Positions 17,712 to 26,379 are shown, counted from the first letter of the stretch. The stretch is DNA of 64,000 bases from an uncultured Dehalococcoidia bacterium (GCA_951812395.1 CATOSD010000002.1:858442-922441), one strand, 5' to 3'. Program-made: numbers and translations. The notes: generated from the letters alone by a model not told the origin.

Positions 17712-17983
17712 ACGTCGGGAAGACCGCGCGTCTTCGATTCGTTCAGCACGGTCAGGTGCTCTTCCCAATCCGGCTCCCGTTCGGGACCAGGGAGGGAATC
17801 GCAGTAGGCGATGAAATCCTCGAGGGCTTCCATGTTCTCGAAGCCGAAAGAACGTCGATTGGCCCGTAGCCGCTCGTGGGCCGCGGCTCGCAGCCACGCG
17901 CTGAAGGTCATCCCCTCCCGACGCGCCTGCAGGACGAACTGTTCTCGATCCGCGTCGGGAATGATCAACTGAACCCTGGCCAT
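17708..17983 (-). CDS. ribbon-helix-helix-like antitoxin partner of the PIN toxin
   Basis: The 91-residue product begins 'MARVQLIIPDADREQFVLQA', a beta strand followed by helices as in ribbon-helix-helix antitoxins, and ends in an acidic tail that would bind the toxin. I chose ATG 17983 because GGGAGGG lies 8 bases upstream; a TTG at 17998 is the longer option. An 8-bp inverted repeat stands 20-40 bases before it, a likely binding site for autoregulation of the pair and perhaps of the TIR genes behind it. Confidence 0.78.
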   Translation of the reverse strand: MARVQLIIPDADREQFVLQARREGMTFSAWLRAAAHERLRANRRSFGFENMEALEDFIAYCDSLPGPEREPDWEEHLTVLNESKTRGLPDV

Positions 17984-18002
17984 GAATGACCCTCCCAATC
18001 CA

Positions 18003-18023
18003 GTGTGTATACAACATACACAC
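18003..18023. promoter_or_regulatory. inverted repeat, probable antitoxin operator
   Basis: Arms GTGTGTAT (18003-18010) and ATACACAC (18016-18023) are perfect complements with a 5-base spacer. The site lies directly upstream of the antitoxin gene and is AT-rich enough to overlap its promoter. Confidence 0.6.
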
Positions 18024-18037
18024 GCAAGAGCCGAGGG

Positions 18038-18385
18038 TCAAGCATTCGCGACAACAGGCCCTCCGTCTCGCGCTCGAGGGCGAGAATGTCCACGCGTGTT
18101 TCCTCTAGCGTACAGCATGGGCTTGGCCTTGTAGAAGCGGCGGGTGAAGCTGATCTCGTAGCCGATCTTGACCTCCGCCGGGTCGTACCAGGCGTCCGGG
18201 GCGTGAGGCAGCGCCTCGCTGCCCAGGAACGCATTGCCGCCGCCGTAGTAGAAATGCAGAACCCGCTCGGTGTCGCGCGGGTCGGTGTTTTCGGGCCTGT
18301 CGCGGACGTACACGTCGCGTAGCGCGTCGTCCGCGATGCCCCATATGAAATCGCTGATGTTGAGAGCGCTCACTGGATTCTCCAT
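18038..18385 (-). pseudogene. HsdM remnant: type I methyltransferase N- and C-terminal pieces joined
   Basis: The frame from ATG 18385 starts 'NISDFIWGIADDALRDVYVR', like the N-terminus of type I restriction HsdM subunits. After few residues it continues with 'PAEVKIGYEISFTRRFYK', which belongs to the C-terminal end of the same family. A one-frame change then gives 'TRVDILALERETEGLLSRML', the usual HsdM end. The whole catalytic core with the NPPY motif is missing, so this is a deletion relic and not an enzyme. It shows that a type I restriction system once occupied this spot. Confidence 0.7.
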
Positions 18386-18466
18386 TCTGGTGCAGGCTAT
18401 GAGTCTCGTTCTTCAAGTCAGGCGCCTCGCCTCATATGGTGAGGCCTGCGGCGTTTTCCGTCATGT

Positions 18467-18522
18467 CGTGCTGAGTCTGTCGAAACATCACAGACCCTTC
18501 GGCTCCGCTCAGGGCGAAAGGA
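18467..18522. repeat. dispersed CTGAG...CTCAG palindromic repeat
   Basis: CTGAG (18471-18475) and CTCAG (18508-18512) bound a short partly paired element that also has inner CGAA and TTCGG. The same type of sequence (CTGAGCTTGCCGAAGGG) is found near 62870, nested in another repeat. Confidence 0.45.
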
Positions 18523-18585
18523 TGGCTACGCGAATGGCTACAGGACGGGACAATCGAGAGTTCCCGGCACGACCGGCGGGAACAG

Positions 18586-18613
18586 TTGACGTGTATCAGA
18601 ATTCTGGTACACT
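18586..18613 (+). promoter_or_regulatory. hpn promoter with embedded 22-bp imperfect palindrome
   Basis: TTGACG (18586-18591) and TACACT (18608-18613) make a sigma-70-like promoter with a 16-base spacer, 45 bases upstream of hpnH. The palindrome 18591-18612 (GTGTA...CAGAATTCTG...TACAC, one mismatched pair) fills the spacer and reaches into the -10 box, as expected for a repressor operator. Confidence 0.6.
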
Positions 18614-18657
18614 GCCCCGGAATCAGTTCACAGTGTTCAGAGTAAGGGGGCGACGTT

Positions 18658-19680
18658 ATGGGGGTGCCTATATCGCAGGCGCTTGCTGTGGCGTTTCATG
18701 TGGTCAAGCAACGGCTGGCGCGCCGCGAGCGCTACCCGCTCGTGCTGATGCTGGAGCCCTTGCTGCGTTGTAATCTCGCCTGTGCGGGCTGCGGAAAGAT
18801 CCAGTACCCGTCTCACGTGCTCAAGCGCGCGCTCACGGTGGAGCAGTGCATCGCCGCGGTGGAGGAGTGCGGAGCGCCCATCGTCAGCATCCCCGGTGGA
18901 GAGCCGCTGCTCTACCCACACATCGGCGAGCTGGTGGAAGAGCTCACTCGCCGTAAGAAGCACGTTTACCTCTGCACCAACGCGCTGCTCCTCAAGCAGA
19001 AGCTGGAAGAGGGTGTCTTCTCCCCCTCCAAGCGGCTCAGTTTCAGCGTTCACATGGATGGTCTGCGCCGGGAGCACGACTCTTCCGTTTGCAGGGACGG
19101 AGTCTACGACATCGCCGTCGAGGCGATACGGGAAGCAGTCCGGTGCGGATTCAGGGTCACTACCAATACCACGCTGTTCAACGCGGCTGAGCCTATGCGG
19201 GTTCGCGACTTCTTCGATGCCATGATGGACCTGGACGTGGAGGGCATGATGGTGTCCCCGGGGTTCAACTATGAGAAGGCCCCGGACCAAGACTCTTTTC
19301 TTGAGCGAGAGCGAACGCGGGAGCTCTTCTCCCAGGTGCTTACCGACAAGAAAAAGCGCTGGCGGCTCAACCAGTCGCCACTGTATCTCCAGTTCCTCAT
19401 GGGCAAGCGGGACTTCGAATGTACGCCGTGGGGCAACCCGCTGTACACGATATTTGGGTGGCAGCGCCCTTGCTACCTTCTGCAGGACGGCTACGCTTCC
19501 ACCTTCCGGGAGCTGATGGACGAAACGGCTTGGGAGGAGTACGGCCGGGCGAGCGGCAACCGCCAGTGCCAGGACTGCATGGTACACTCCGGCTACGAGC
19601 CATCCGCCATACATGCAACGTTCACGACGTGGCGTGGACTCCGGGATTCCACTGTCGCTACGCTTACTGGCAAGCTTTGA
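18658..19680 (+). CDS. hpnH: adenosyl-hopene synthase, radical SAM (HpnH)
   Basis: HpnH joins a 5'-deoxyadenosyl radical to diploptene, the first step in making C35 bacteriohopanepolyols. The 340-residue product has the radical SAM cluster 'CNLACAGC' (Cys38, 42, 45), 'GGEPLLYPHI' near residue 80, and the C-terminal 'CYLLQDGYA' and 'CQDCMVHSG' parts found in this family. Start ATG 18658 lies behind AAGGGGG. A 118-codon gene and hpnG follow with gaps of 3 and 1 bases. The squalene-hopene cyclase stands further down, so the pathway from squalene to adenosylhopane and its trimming is coded together. Confidence 0.92.
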   Translation: MGVPISQALAVAFHVVKQRLARRERYPLVLMLEPLLRCNLACAGCGKIQYPSHVLKRALTVEQCIAAVEECGAPIVSIPGGEPLLYPHIGELVEELTRRKKHVYLCTNALLLKQKLEEGVFSPSKRLSFSVHMDGLRREHDSSVCRDGVYDIAVEAIREAVRCGFRVTTNTTLFNAAEPMRVRDFFDAMMDLDVEGMMVSPGFNYEKAPDQDSFLERERTRELFSQVLTDKKKRWRLNQSPLYLQFLMGKRDFECTPWGNPLYTIFGWQRPCYLLQDGYASTFRELMDETAWEEYGRASGNRQCQDCMVHSGYEPSAIHATFTTWRGLRDSTVATLTGKL

Positions 19681-19683
19681 AGA

Positions 19684-20040
19684 ATGAACGAGCATCCGCC
19701 GCCACTTCAAGTCGCAAGCCGGGAGGCCGGCAACGGTGTCGAAGAGCTCGTCGAACGGGCATTCCACTTCCGCGGTGACGTTACAATTCGGACTGATGAC
19801 GGCGGCTCCCTCACCGGCTACCTCTTCAACCGAAACGCCCGCGAGAGCGATCCGATTGCCCAGTTGTTTGAGACTGGGACCGGACGCGAGGTCTCCATTC
19901 GTTACCGAAATATCACCCACGTGTTGTTCACCGGGCGGGACGCCGCCGCGGCGTCGGTCAAACACTTCGAGGCTTTCCAGGACCGCCAGGAGAGGCCAGC
20001 ACAGGCTGGAAAGAAAGCGCCTCGCGCGCAAGCGGAATGA
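19684..20040 (+). CDS. conserved small protein of the hopanoid operon, function unknown
   Basis: The 118-residue product has no signal peptide or membrane segment. The middle part 'DVTIRTDDGGSLTGYLFNR' and 'REVSIRYRNITHVLFTGRD' is beta-rich and could be an Sm-like or small barrel fold; the tail is basic and low in complexity. It sits three bases after hpnH and one before hpnG, so it should serve hopanoid synthesis or its control. I know no function. Confidence 0.6.
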   Translation: MNEHPPPLQVASREAGNGVEELVERAFHFRGDVTIRTDDGGSLTGYLFNRNARESDPIAQLFETGTGREVSIRYRNITHVLFTGRDAAAASVKHFEAFQDRQERPAQAGKKAPRAQAE

Positions 20041-20041
20041 C

Positions 20042-20740
20042 ATGGGTGCCGCAGCCGTCGCAGCTCCTCTCCTGACGATTGCCCCGACCCTGCGTGAATT
20101 GGGAGGACTGGGCTACGGCAACGAGCTTACTCGCGCCGGGGTCGTCGGCATAGGGCGCAATGCCGGCGAGCAGCTCGCAGGCCTTCTCGACACCGCGCCA
20201 TGCCGGCTGCTCATCTCTCTGGGATATGCCGGGGCGCTCGACCCCCATCTTCATCCCGGGGAACTCGTGGTGGGGAATTCCTACCTGCACGGCGTGAGCG
20301 CACCGATCCTCGGCGCTCCTCATACGACCCGCGTAGCAATGCTGCTGCGTGAGTCAGGCCTCTCGGTACTGGAAGGAGCGGTCCTGACCGTTGACGAACC
20401 GCTCCTTACGCCGCGAGCCAAGCACCGTGCGCACAACGGCAGCGGCGCACTCGTGGTAGACATGGAAGGGCGCTGGATAGCCGATGTGGCGGCATCGAGA
20501 GACATCCCGCTCATCGGGATCCGCGCGGTGCTGGACGAAGCCTACTATCCCCTCCCCTCGTTCATCGGAACCATCATCGCCGATGGAGGTCGGCGGGAGT
20601 GGGCACATGCTCTTCGGGCGATCTCACGTCCTTCGGCAGTCAGAAGCTTCCTGCCGCTCGCGCTGAAATCGCGCAGAGCCTCACGCGCCTTACAGATGGC
20701 CGTGCAGGGAATGCTGCCGGCAATCGCATGTCAACTTTGA
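20042..20740 (+). CDS. hpnG: hopanoid-associated nucleoside phosphorylase (HpnG)
   Basis: From ATG 20042 the product is 232 residues and matches HpnG, which removes adenine from adenosylhopane to give ribosylhopane. It shows the purine nucleoside phosphorylase-type 'LISLGYAGALDPHLHPGELVV' split as 'SLGYAGAL' near 60 and 'GELVVGNSY' near 76. It also has 'VVDMEGRWIADVA' near 140, where M-E bind the ribose, and 'GIRAVLDEA' near 160. It follows the small gene by one base. The longer frame upstream (from 19736) overlaps the former gene and is not used. Confidence 0.88.
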   Translation: MGAAAVAAPLLTIAPTLRELGGLGYGNELTRAGVVGIGRNAGEQLAGLLDTAPCRLLISLGYAGALDPHLHPGELVVGNSYLHGVSAPILGAPHTTRVAMLLRESGLSVLEGAVLTVDEPLLTPRAKHRAHNGSGALVVDMEGRWIADVAASRDIPLIGIRAVLDEAYYPLPSFIGTIIADGGRREWAHALRAISRPSAVRSFLPLALKSRRASRALQMAVQGMLPAIACQL

Positions 20741-20865
20741 CCGGGTTCTCGGCAACCGGCGAGTCTGTGCTGGCGAAGTAGCGGAAGGGACCCTGCTTGT
20801 GTTCTGGAAGATGGACATCCCACGCTCTACCTCGAGGGCGGCAGCGGCATAGGAGTTGGTGGCGA

Positions 20866-22899
20866 TTGGTCGAACCGGCCATAGAGAAACGTCTGCGGAA
20901 CGCGCTGCATAGGACTCAGCAGTACTTCTTCCGCACGCAGCATGAAGACGGATACTGGTGGGGTGAGCTGGAGTCCAACCCTACGATGGAGGCAGAGTAC
21001 ATCATGCTCACGCACTTCATCGGGTCAGACGAGGGAGACCGCATCCCGCGCATAGCAGAGGACATCCGCCGAAGACAGTCACCCGATGGCTCATGGCGGA
21101 TGTACTACGGCGCTCCGGGAGACCTGAGCACGTCGATCGAGTGCTACTTCGCACTCAAGCTCGCGGGAGACAGTCCTGAAGAGACTCACATGGCAAAGGC
21201 CCGCGACTTCATTCTGCGATGCGGAGGTGTGCCCAAGGCGCGCGTATTCACCAAGATCTGGCTTGCCCTGTTCGGTCAATGGGACTGGAAGGGAACGCCT
21301 GCCATGCCTACCGACATGATGCTGCTGCCGAAGTGGGCGCCCTTCAACATCTACCGTTTCGCCAGTTGGGCGCGAGCGACCATAGTGCCGATGACCTTGA
21401 TCCTTACACTCCATCCTACGCGGCCCCCACCTGAAAGAGCATGGATCATGGAACTGTATCCGGAAGGACCGGTCACGTTCACCCTGTCCCGCTGGAAAGC
21501 AAAGCCCTTTTCCCTCGATGGGTGGTTCCTGGTGTTGGATAGAGTAATACGCATCTACCGCAGTTTGCCTTTCATTCCCGGCCGGGAGAAGGCAATCAAG
21601 GCTGCCGTAGATTGGATCGTCAGCCACCAGGAGGCAGACGGCTCGTGGGCGGGAATACAGCCCCCCTGGGTGTACTCACTCATTGCATTGAGCGACCTTG
21701 GCTACCCACTCGACGATCCCGTCATCTCAAACGGGCTGGAAGGATTCAGGCGAAACTGGAGCCTCTCCTCGCAAGACGGCAATGCGCTCAGGGTGCAGGC
21801 ATGCCTCTCACCCGTGTGGGATACTTGCCTGGCGATACGTGGACTCCTAGACTCCGGCGTGCCATCTAGCCACCCTGCCATTCAGCGTGCCGCGACCTGG
21901 CTCATTCAGGAAGAGATCCGGGTCAAAGGCGATTGGGCCGTGTACAGACCCCACCTGGAACCAAGCGGATGGGCCTTCGAGTTCGATAATGTCCATTACC
22001 CGGATATCGACGACTCTGCCATAGTGGTAACGGACCTCGCAGCCACGAGGATGCACGACGAAGCTGGAGAGCAGGCACGGACGGCGGCTGTCGAGCGTGC
22101 TGTCAACTGGCTGACAGGGATGCAGTGCTCGAACGGTGGTTGGGCCGCATTCGATTGGAACAACGACTCCAACGAGTTGGCGAAAATCCCGTTCGCCGAC
22201 TTTGGCGAACTTCTCGACCCACCCAGCGCTGACGTGACCGCGCACGTGTTGGAGATGTACGCGAGGGTGGGATATTCGATGGAACACCCAACCGTTCGCC
22301 GGGGGCTGTCATACATCTGGGAACAGCAGGAGCACGACGGCCCGTGGTTTGGACGCTGGGGAGTGAACTACATCTACGGTACAGGCTCCGTGCTCCCCGC
22401 GCTCGAAGCCCTGAAAGTGGACATGACGCAACCTCGTGTACGCCGGGCTGTCGAATGGCTTCTGGCACATCAGAACACGGACGGGGGTTGGGGCGAGACC
22501 TGTGTCAGTTATGCCGACCCTTCGCTTCGTGGACAGGGGGAGAGCACCCCGTCGCAGACCTCATGGGCCCTCATAGCGCTACTGGCGGCAGGTGAAGCGC
22601 GGCACGAGTCAGTAACGCGTGGCGTCGAATTTCTCCTCGACCGCCAGCGGGAAGACGGAACTTGGAATGAGCCTCAATTCACTGGATGCGGCTTCCCCGG
22701 CTACGGATCAGGCGAAAGGCCAGACAAGCACGAACCGCTCGACGGCGCCAATTCGCAGGGCCCCGAGTTGAGCGCTGCCTTCATGATCAATTACCACTTG
22801 TACCGCAATTACTTCCCGCTCTCTGCGCTGGGGCGGTATGCGCGGTCGTTGCACGGTGAAATACCGCCGGAAGGGTGTATGCTAGTCAGAGCGCGGTAG
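20866..22899 (+). CDS. shc: squalene-hopene cyclase
   Basis: This enzyme cyclises squalene to hopene/hopanol at the membrane. The product has about 677 residues. It shows the catalytic 'DIDDSAIVV' (DxDD, near residue 380) and several QW repeats such as 'QEADGSWAGIQPPW', 'QCSNGGWAAFDW', 'QNTDGGWGETC' and 'QREDGTWNE'. I take TTG 20866, which has AGGAG ten bases upstream and leads into 'VEPAIEKRLRNALHRTQQ'; the frame is open to 20797 but the added part shows no likeness to the family. It lies 125 bases after hpnG on the same strand. Confidence 0.93.
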   Translation: MVEPAIEKRLRNALHRTQQYFFRTQHEDGYWWGELESNPTMEAEYIMLTHFIGSDEGDRIPRIAEDIRRRQSPDGSWRMYYGAPGDLSTSIECYFALKLAGDSPEETHMAKARDFILRCGGVPKARVFTKIWLALFGQWDWKGTPAMPTDMMLLPKWAPFNIYRFASWARATIVPMTLILTLHPTRPPPERAWIMELYPEGPVTFTLSRWKAKPFSLDGWFLVLDRVIRIYRSLPFIPGREKAIKAAVDWIVSHQEADGSWAGIQPPWVYSLIALSDLGYPLDDPVISNGLEGFRRNWSLSSQDGNALRVQACLSPVWDTCLAIRGLLDSGVPSSHPAIQRAATWLIQEEIRVKGDWAVYRPHLEPSGWAFEFDNVHYPDIDDSAIVVTDLAATRMHDEAGEQARTAAVERAVNWLTGMQCSNGGWAAFDWNNDSNELAKIPFADFGELLDPPSADVTAHVLEMYARVGYSMEHPTVRRGLSYIWEQQEHDGPWFGRWGVNYIYGTGSVLPALEALKVDMTQPRVRRAVEWLLAHQNTDGGWGETCVSYADPSLRGQGESTPSQTSWALIALLAAGEARHESVTRGVEFLLDRQREDGTWNEPQFTGCGFPGYGSGERPDKHEPLDGANSQGPELSAAFMINYHLYRNYFPLSALGRYARSLHGEIPPEGCMLVRAR

Positions 22900-23012
22900 T
22901 CTGAGCCAACGGTCGCTCGGGGCGCATCATAAGGACCGATACACCTAGACTTGGCCGGGTTGGTGGGGCCATGGACTGGGGGTCGGGATGGCTTTCGCCG
23001 ATCAGGGACAGG

Positions 23013-23705
23013 TCAGGCCTCACCCTCTATGGTGTCTCTTACTCCCAGTCGCAATGTATCGAAGACCTCGCGCACGCTCTGGCGGGCGTCTATCGTCTCG
23101 AAGTCGTACTGGTGAGCCAGGTCGTGGAACTCCTTCAACAGCGCGTCCTGGTACTCGACGAAGCTGGCGTATCGGTCCGTCTTCCGCAGGAAGTCCTCGC
23201 CCGACTCCCAGTGATCAAGCTCCCGGTACGCCAGCACGCGGGGCAGCAGGTGGTCCACGTCTATGTCGAGGTAGAATACTTGGTGAGGTATGATGGCGAA
23301 CTCCAGCATGTCGTCCAGCCAGCGAGCCGGGACTCCCCGAACGCGCGCGCGGGCCATTATGGAGTAGATGTAGCGGTCGGCCAGCACCACCAGACCCGCC
23401 TTCATGGCGGGCACGATGCCCTTCTCCATGCGGTCCCAGAAGTCCGTGGCGTAGAAGAGATTAAGCGTAAAGAGGTCCAGTGTGTGGCCCCGCATGGCCC
23501 GGTCGATGCCGCTGCCCGTGAGATCGGATCGGCGGAAGCCGGTGTCCATCACGGCGTACCCCTGTGTCTCCAGCCACTCCTTGAGGAGAGCTATCTGGGT
23601 CGAGCGGCCTACGCCGTCGGTCCCCTCAATGACGATGAGGTGTCCGGGCATTTCCGAATTCGCCAGGTCCAGTGGGGAGTGTCCGTAAGATCTGGGCGTG
23701 TTCAT
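23013..23705 (-). CDS. thymidylate kinase-like protein with altered P-loop
   Basis: The 230-residue protein is of the thymidylate kinase fold: 'HLIVIEGTDGVGRSTQ' near 22-37, 'VVLADRYIYSIMARAR' near 105-120, and a DR(Y/x) motif in it. The P-loop reads GVGRST where GxGKST is expected; the codon is CGC (Arg), so the key lysine is missing. It is the second of two adjacent paralogues, 30 bases after the other, whose P-loop is normal. Both follow a Ppx/GppA gene. Such TMK-like proteins beside polyphosphate enzymes may act in polyphosphate or nucleotide metabolism rather than in dTMP phosphorylation; this is inference. Confidence 0.75.
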   Translation of the reverse strand: MNTPRSYGHSPLDLANSEMPGHLIVIEGTDGVGRSTQIALLKEWLETQGYAVMDTGFRRSDLTGSGIDRAMRGHTLDLFTLNLFYATDFWDRMEKGIVPAMKAGLVVLADRYIYSIMARARVRGVPARWLDDMLEFAIIPHQVFYLDIDVDHLLPRVLAYRELDHWESGEDFLRKTDRYASFVEYQDALLKEFHDLAHQYDFETIDARQSVREVFDTLRLGVRDTIEGEA

Positions 23706-23735
23706 AGCATAGCCTCGTGATTGCGTGCCGGGGGA

Positions 23736-24560
23736 TTAGCCGTCGGTAATGGAGGCGAGCTCTGGAACCCGGCGGGAGCCAGATTGGTGAATGTACCGAC
23801 CGGTGAGGCCGGAGCTGACAAGAGCTTCGGTAACGCCGTGGCCGGGCATGCGCATCACGCCGGGGAGCAGGGGCTCCACCAATTGCCGGACCATCTGCTG
23901 TTGCTCATGTATGGGCTGCGTGGCGTCGATTGTCACCAATTCAAACTCGCTAGAGAGCCTGTCGTACTCCTCCAGTATCGCTCCCTGGAATTTCCGGAAG
24001 GCCTTCTCCCGTTTGGTGTACCGCATCACGTCCTGGCCGGACTCGTAGTAGCCCAGCTCATCCCGCCCGGTGACGATGCGGCGGATGGACTCATCGAGGG
24101 GCACCTTGAAGTACAGGGCCAGAGAGGGCCGAATGGCGAATGCATAGACGCGACGCAGCCAGTCCCTGTTGACCCCGCGAGCGCTGTCCCGGGCGAAAGC
24201 GGTGTACACGTAGCGGTCGGCCAGCACAATGGTGCCGGCCTTGAGCGCAGGCAGTATCTGAGTGAAAACGCGGTTGGCGAAGTCGGCGGCGTGAATGAGG
24301 CTGAACGACATGGGTGTTAGCGAGCGGTCGTCCTTGCCCCGCTTGGTGGTGCGTTTGACTATGGGCGAGGAGTTCCACTCGGTGAACACCGTGACGTAGC
24401 CGCGGCTCTGGAGCCACTTTGCAAGCAGGTCCAACTGGGTGCTCTTCCCGGAGCCGTCGATTCCTTCCACGATAATCATACGGCCGGGATACTCGTCATC
24501 GTAAGGGTGGCTGCCGTATCTGGGCCCCATAGGGAAGCTAGACTGTCCGTTACCCATCAT
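23736..24560 (-). CDS. thymidylate kinase-like protein
   Basis: The 274-residue product has a normal P-loop 'EGIDGSGKSTQ' near residues 33-43, 'TIVLADRYVYTAFARD' near 113-128, and a C-terminal tail of about 50 residues beyond the usual kinase length. The N-terminal 25 residues before the P-loop region are Gly/Tyr-rich. The ATG overlaps the end of the Ppx/GppA gene by four bases (ATGA) and is behind GAGGTGA. With the R-variant paralogue downstream it could form a heterodimer, since thymidylate kinases are dimers. Confidence 0.8.
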   Translation of the reverse strand: MMGNGQSSFPMGPRYGSHPYDDEYPGRMIIVEGIDGSGKSTQLDLLAKWLQSRGYVTVFTEWNSSPIVKRTTKRGKDDRSLTPMSFSLIHAADFANRVFTQILPALKAGTIVLADRYVYTAFARDSARGVNRDWLRRVYAFAIRPSLALYFKVPLDESIRRIVTGRDELGYYESGQDVMRYTKREKAFRKFQGAILEEYDRLSSEFELVTIDATQPIHEQQQMVRQLVEPLLPGVMRMPGHGVTEALVSSGLTGRYIHQSGSRRVPELASITDG

Positions 24561-26212
24561 GGTTCACCTCGGCAAATCTGAATTGGTTGCTTGAACTCCT
24601 TCTCCCAGCGTTGATGCAGACCCGGTGCGGACACCCTGGACCAGGCAGGAGTGGTTACAGTGATGCCACCGGTGCTCGCAGCTATATTAACAGAATCTAT
24701 TGCGGCGGTGGGAGGCAGCCTTCGCTCCAGTTCGTCGGCCAGCAACAGCACCTGGGCCGCCTGGCCCAAATGGCGTCGATCGCCGTCTGTGAGGATCCGC
24801 GTCTTGCGGTACCTTTTCGGCAGTACTCCCCTCTCGGCATATATCAGCATGGCCGCCATCTGGGCCGCCTCGCGGTGGGTGAAACCCGGCAGGTCGGTCC
24901 ATGACAGGATGGAGGCCGCCCGGTTGAGACGGTTGTAGAAGTCCACGACGCTTCCCAGGTCTAGGAGCAATGCGGCACACTCCAGCGAGGATGTGAGACG
25001 TCGGCGCCGACCTGCCCACACTGCACGCGCTATACGGCCCGCGAGGGCCGCGCGCCGCGCGCCGCGGCGAGTGAACGAGGGCGCGAACCGGCCAATCACG
25101 TCCCTCAGCGTGTTGCGGCGCACCGCGTTGACGGGCATGAGCGAGATTCGTCCCTGGACGGGCAGCGGCCCAGGCTGGCGTGCCAGGCCTTCCCGAAGAC
25201 CATGACCTGAGATCATGATGCTCTCGGCTCCCGTGTGGTGGAGAAGCGACTGGGCAGCCACCGCTCCTCCCACGATTGAGTGGGTGCGCTCCGGGTTCAT
25301 GCCTCGGATTAGAGAGCGCTCCTCCAGGCTGCGGGAAGCCAGCCGGTCTACCAACTTGGACAGACCATTGGCGCCAATGCAGTAGCCGTGCATGGTCTTG
25401 ACCGGATAGGGTCTTTGGCGCCGCCGGTCCAGCTTGGAAAGTAAGCGCATCGAGCCGCCGGACCCTACCAGCGTGTCTCCCTTTTCCAGGCGCGGCACTC
25501 TGGCCGCTTCGAGGCATTGTCTGGCATGCCGATAGGCGGCGTCCAGGTCCTCGGCGGCGGGTCGGTCCGTCAACCGGAATCGGTCGGCTATGCGGAGGCT
25601 GCCCAGGGGCAGGGTGTGCCGCGATTCCATGCTCCGGTCGTAGAATCCCACGAGCTCCATGCTACCCCCGCCAAGGTCGGTAAGCATGCCTCTGGTGACG
25701 GGCAGGCCCTGGACGGCGCCGATGAAACAGAAACCCGCCTCTTCGTGGCCGCTGATCACACGCAGGTCGACGCCGTACTTGCGGCGGGCCGCCAGAGTGA
25801 TCTCGGCCGTGTTGTGGGACCTACGCAGCGCCTCGGTTCCCACGGCGCTGATTGTGGTCACTCCGTAACCGAGACACACTTGGACAAAGTCCTCGATGGC
25901 GTCCAGTGTGCTGGTCACGCCTTCGGCGTCCAGCCTTCCCTGCCGGTCCACGTGGCTCATGAGGTTGAGGGCCAGGCGCTGCTGCGCCAGGACCTGCACC
26001 CCGCCCGTACTGAGCTTCATCACCACGGCCCGGGCCGATCCGGAGCCTACGTCAATAACCGCCGTCAGCGCCGGCTCAGGCGCGTAGCCGTCGGACGAAT
26101 GGGAATTGGGAAGGAAATCTGGAGTCTCCCAGGGTTGGGGAGGTTCGGCCATTTCGAGTACTGCCTCTTGGTTGCTCAAGCTTGGACCCGTTTCTGGCGC
26201 GGTTTTGTTCAC
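24557..26212 (-). CDS. exopolyphosphatase / guanosine pentaphosphatase family protein
   Basis: The 551-residue protein is of the Ppx/GppA family, which removes phosphate from polyphosphate ends or from pppGpp. It shows 'AVIDVGSGSARAVVMKL' near 49-65, 'VGTEALRRSHNT' near 125, 'ISGHEEAGFCFIGAV' near 155 and 'LTDLGGGSMEL' near 176. An HD-like C-terminal region follows. Start is GTG 26212. It is the first gene of the three-gene minus-strand operon with the two kinase-like genes, divergent from the M28 peptidase. Confidence 0.85.
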   Translation of the reverse strand: MNKTAPETGPSLSNQEAVLEMAEPPQPWETPDFLPNSHSSDGYAPEPALTAVIDVGSGSARAVVMKLSTGGVQVLAQQRLALNLMSHVDRQGRLDAEGVTSTLDAIEDFVQVCLGYGVTTISAVGTEALRRSHNTAEITLAARRKYGVDLRVISGHEEAGFCFIGAVQGLPVTRGMLTDLGGGSMELVGFYDRSMESRHTLPLGSLRIADRFRLTDRPAAEDLDAAYRHARQCLEAARVPRLEKGDTLVGSGGSMRLLSKLDRRRQRPYPVKTMHGYCIGANGLSKLVDRLASRSLEERSLIRGMNPERTHSIVGGAVAAQSLLHHTGAESIMISGHGLREGLARQPGPLPVQGRISLMPVNAVRRNTLRDVIGRFAPSFTRRGARRAALAGRIARAVWAGRRRRLTSSLECAALLLDLGSVVDFYNRLNRAASILSWTDLPGFTHREAAQMAAMLIYAERGVLPKRYRKTRILTDGDRRHLGQAAQVLLLADELERRLPPTAAIDSVNIAASTGGITVTTPAWSRVSAPGLHQRWEKEFKQPIQICRGEP

Positions 26213-26379
26213 AGGTGTTACCAGGAAGGATAAGGACAGGCGGCACGGGCCGCAAGTGGCTCCACTGTCTGTCGGAGGCGCCCCGTGCGCGTCGCAATGC
26301 GGGTGAAGTCAGGTGGTACAATCACAGCGATCAGACCGTGCGGCCCAGCACCCGATTGCGACTCGAAAGGAGCATCGCC

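Noticed and set aside
18637..20043. A 468-codon minus-strand frame over hpnH
   Set aside because: hpnH has all radical SAM motifs on the plus strand with a promoter and ribosome site; the antisense frame has none.
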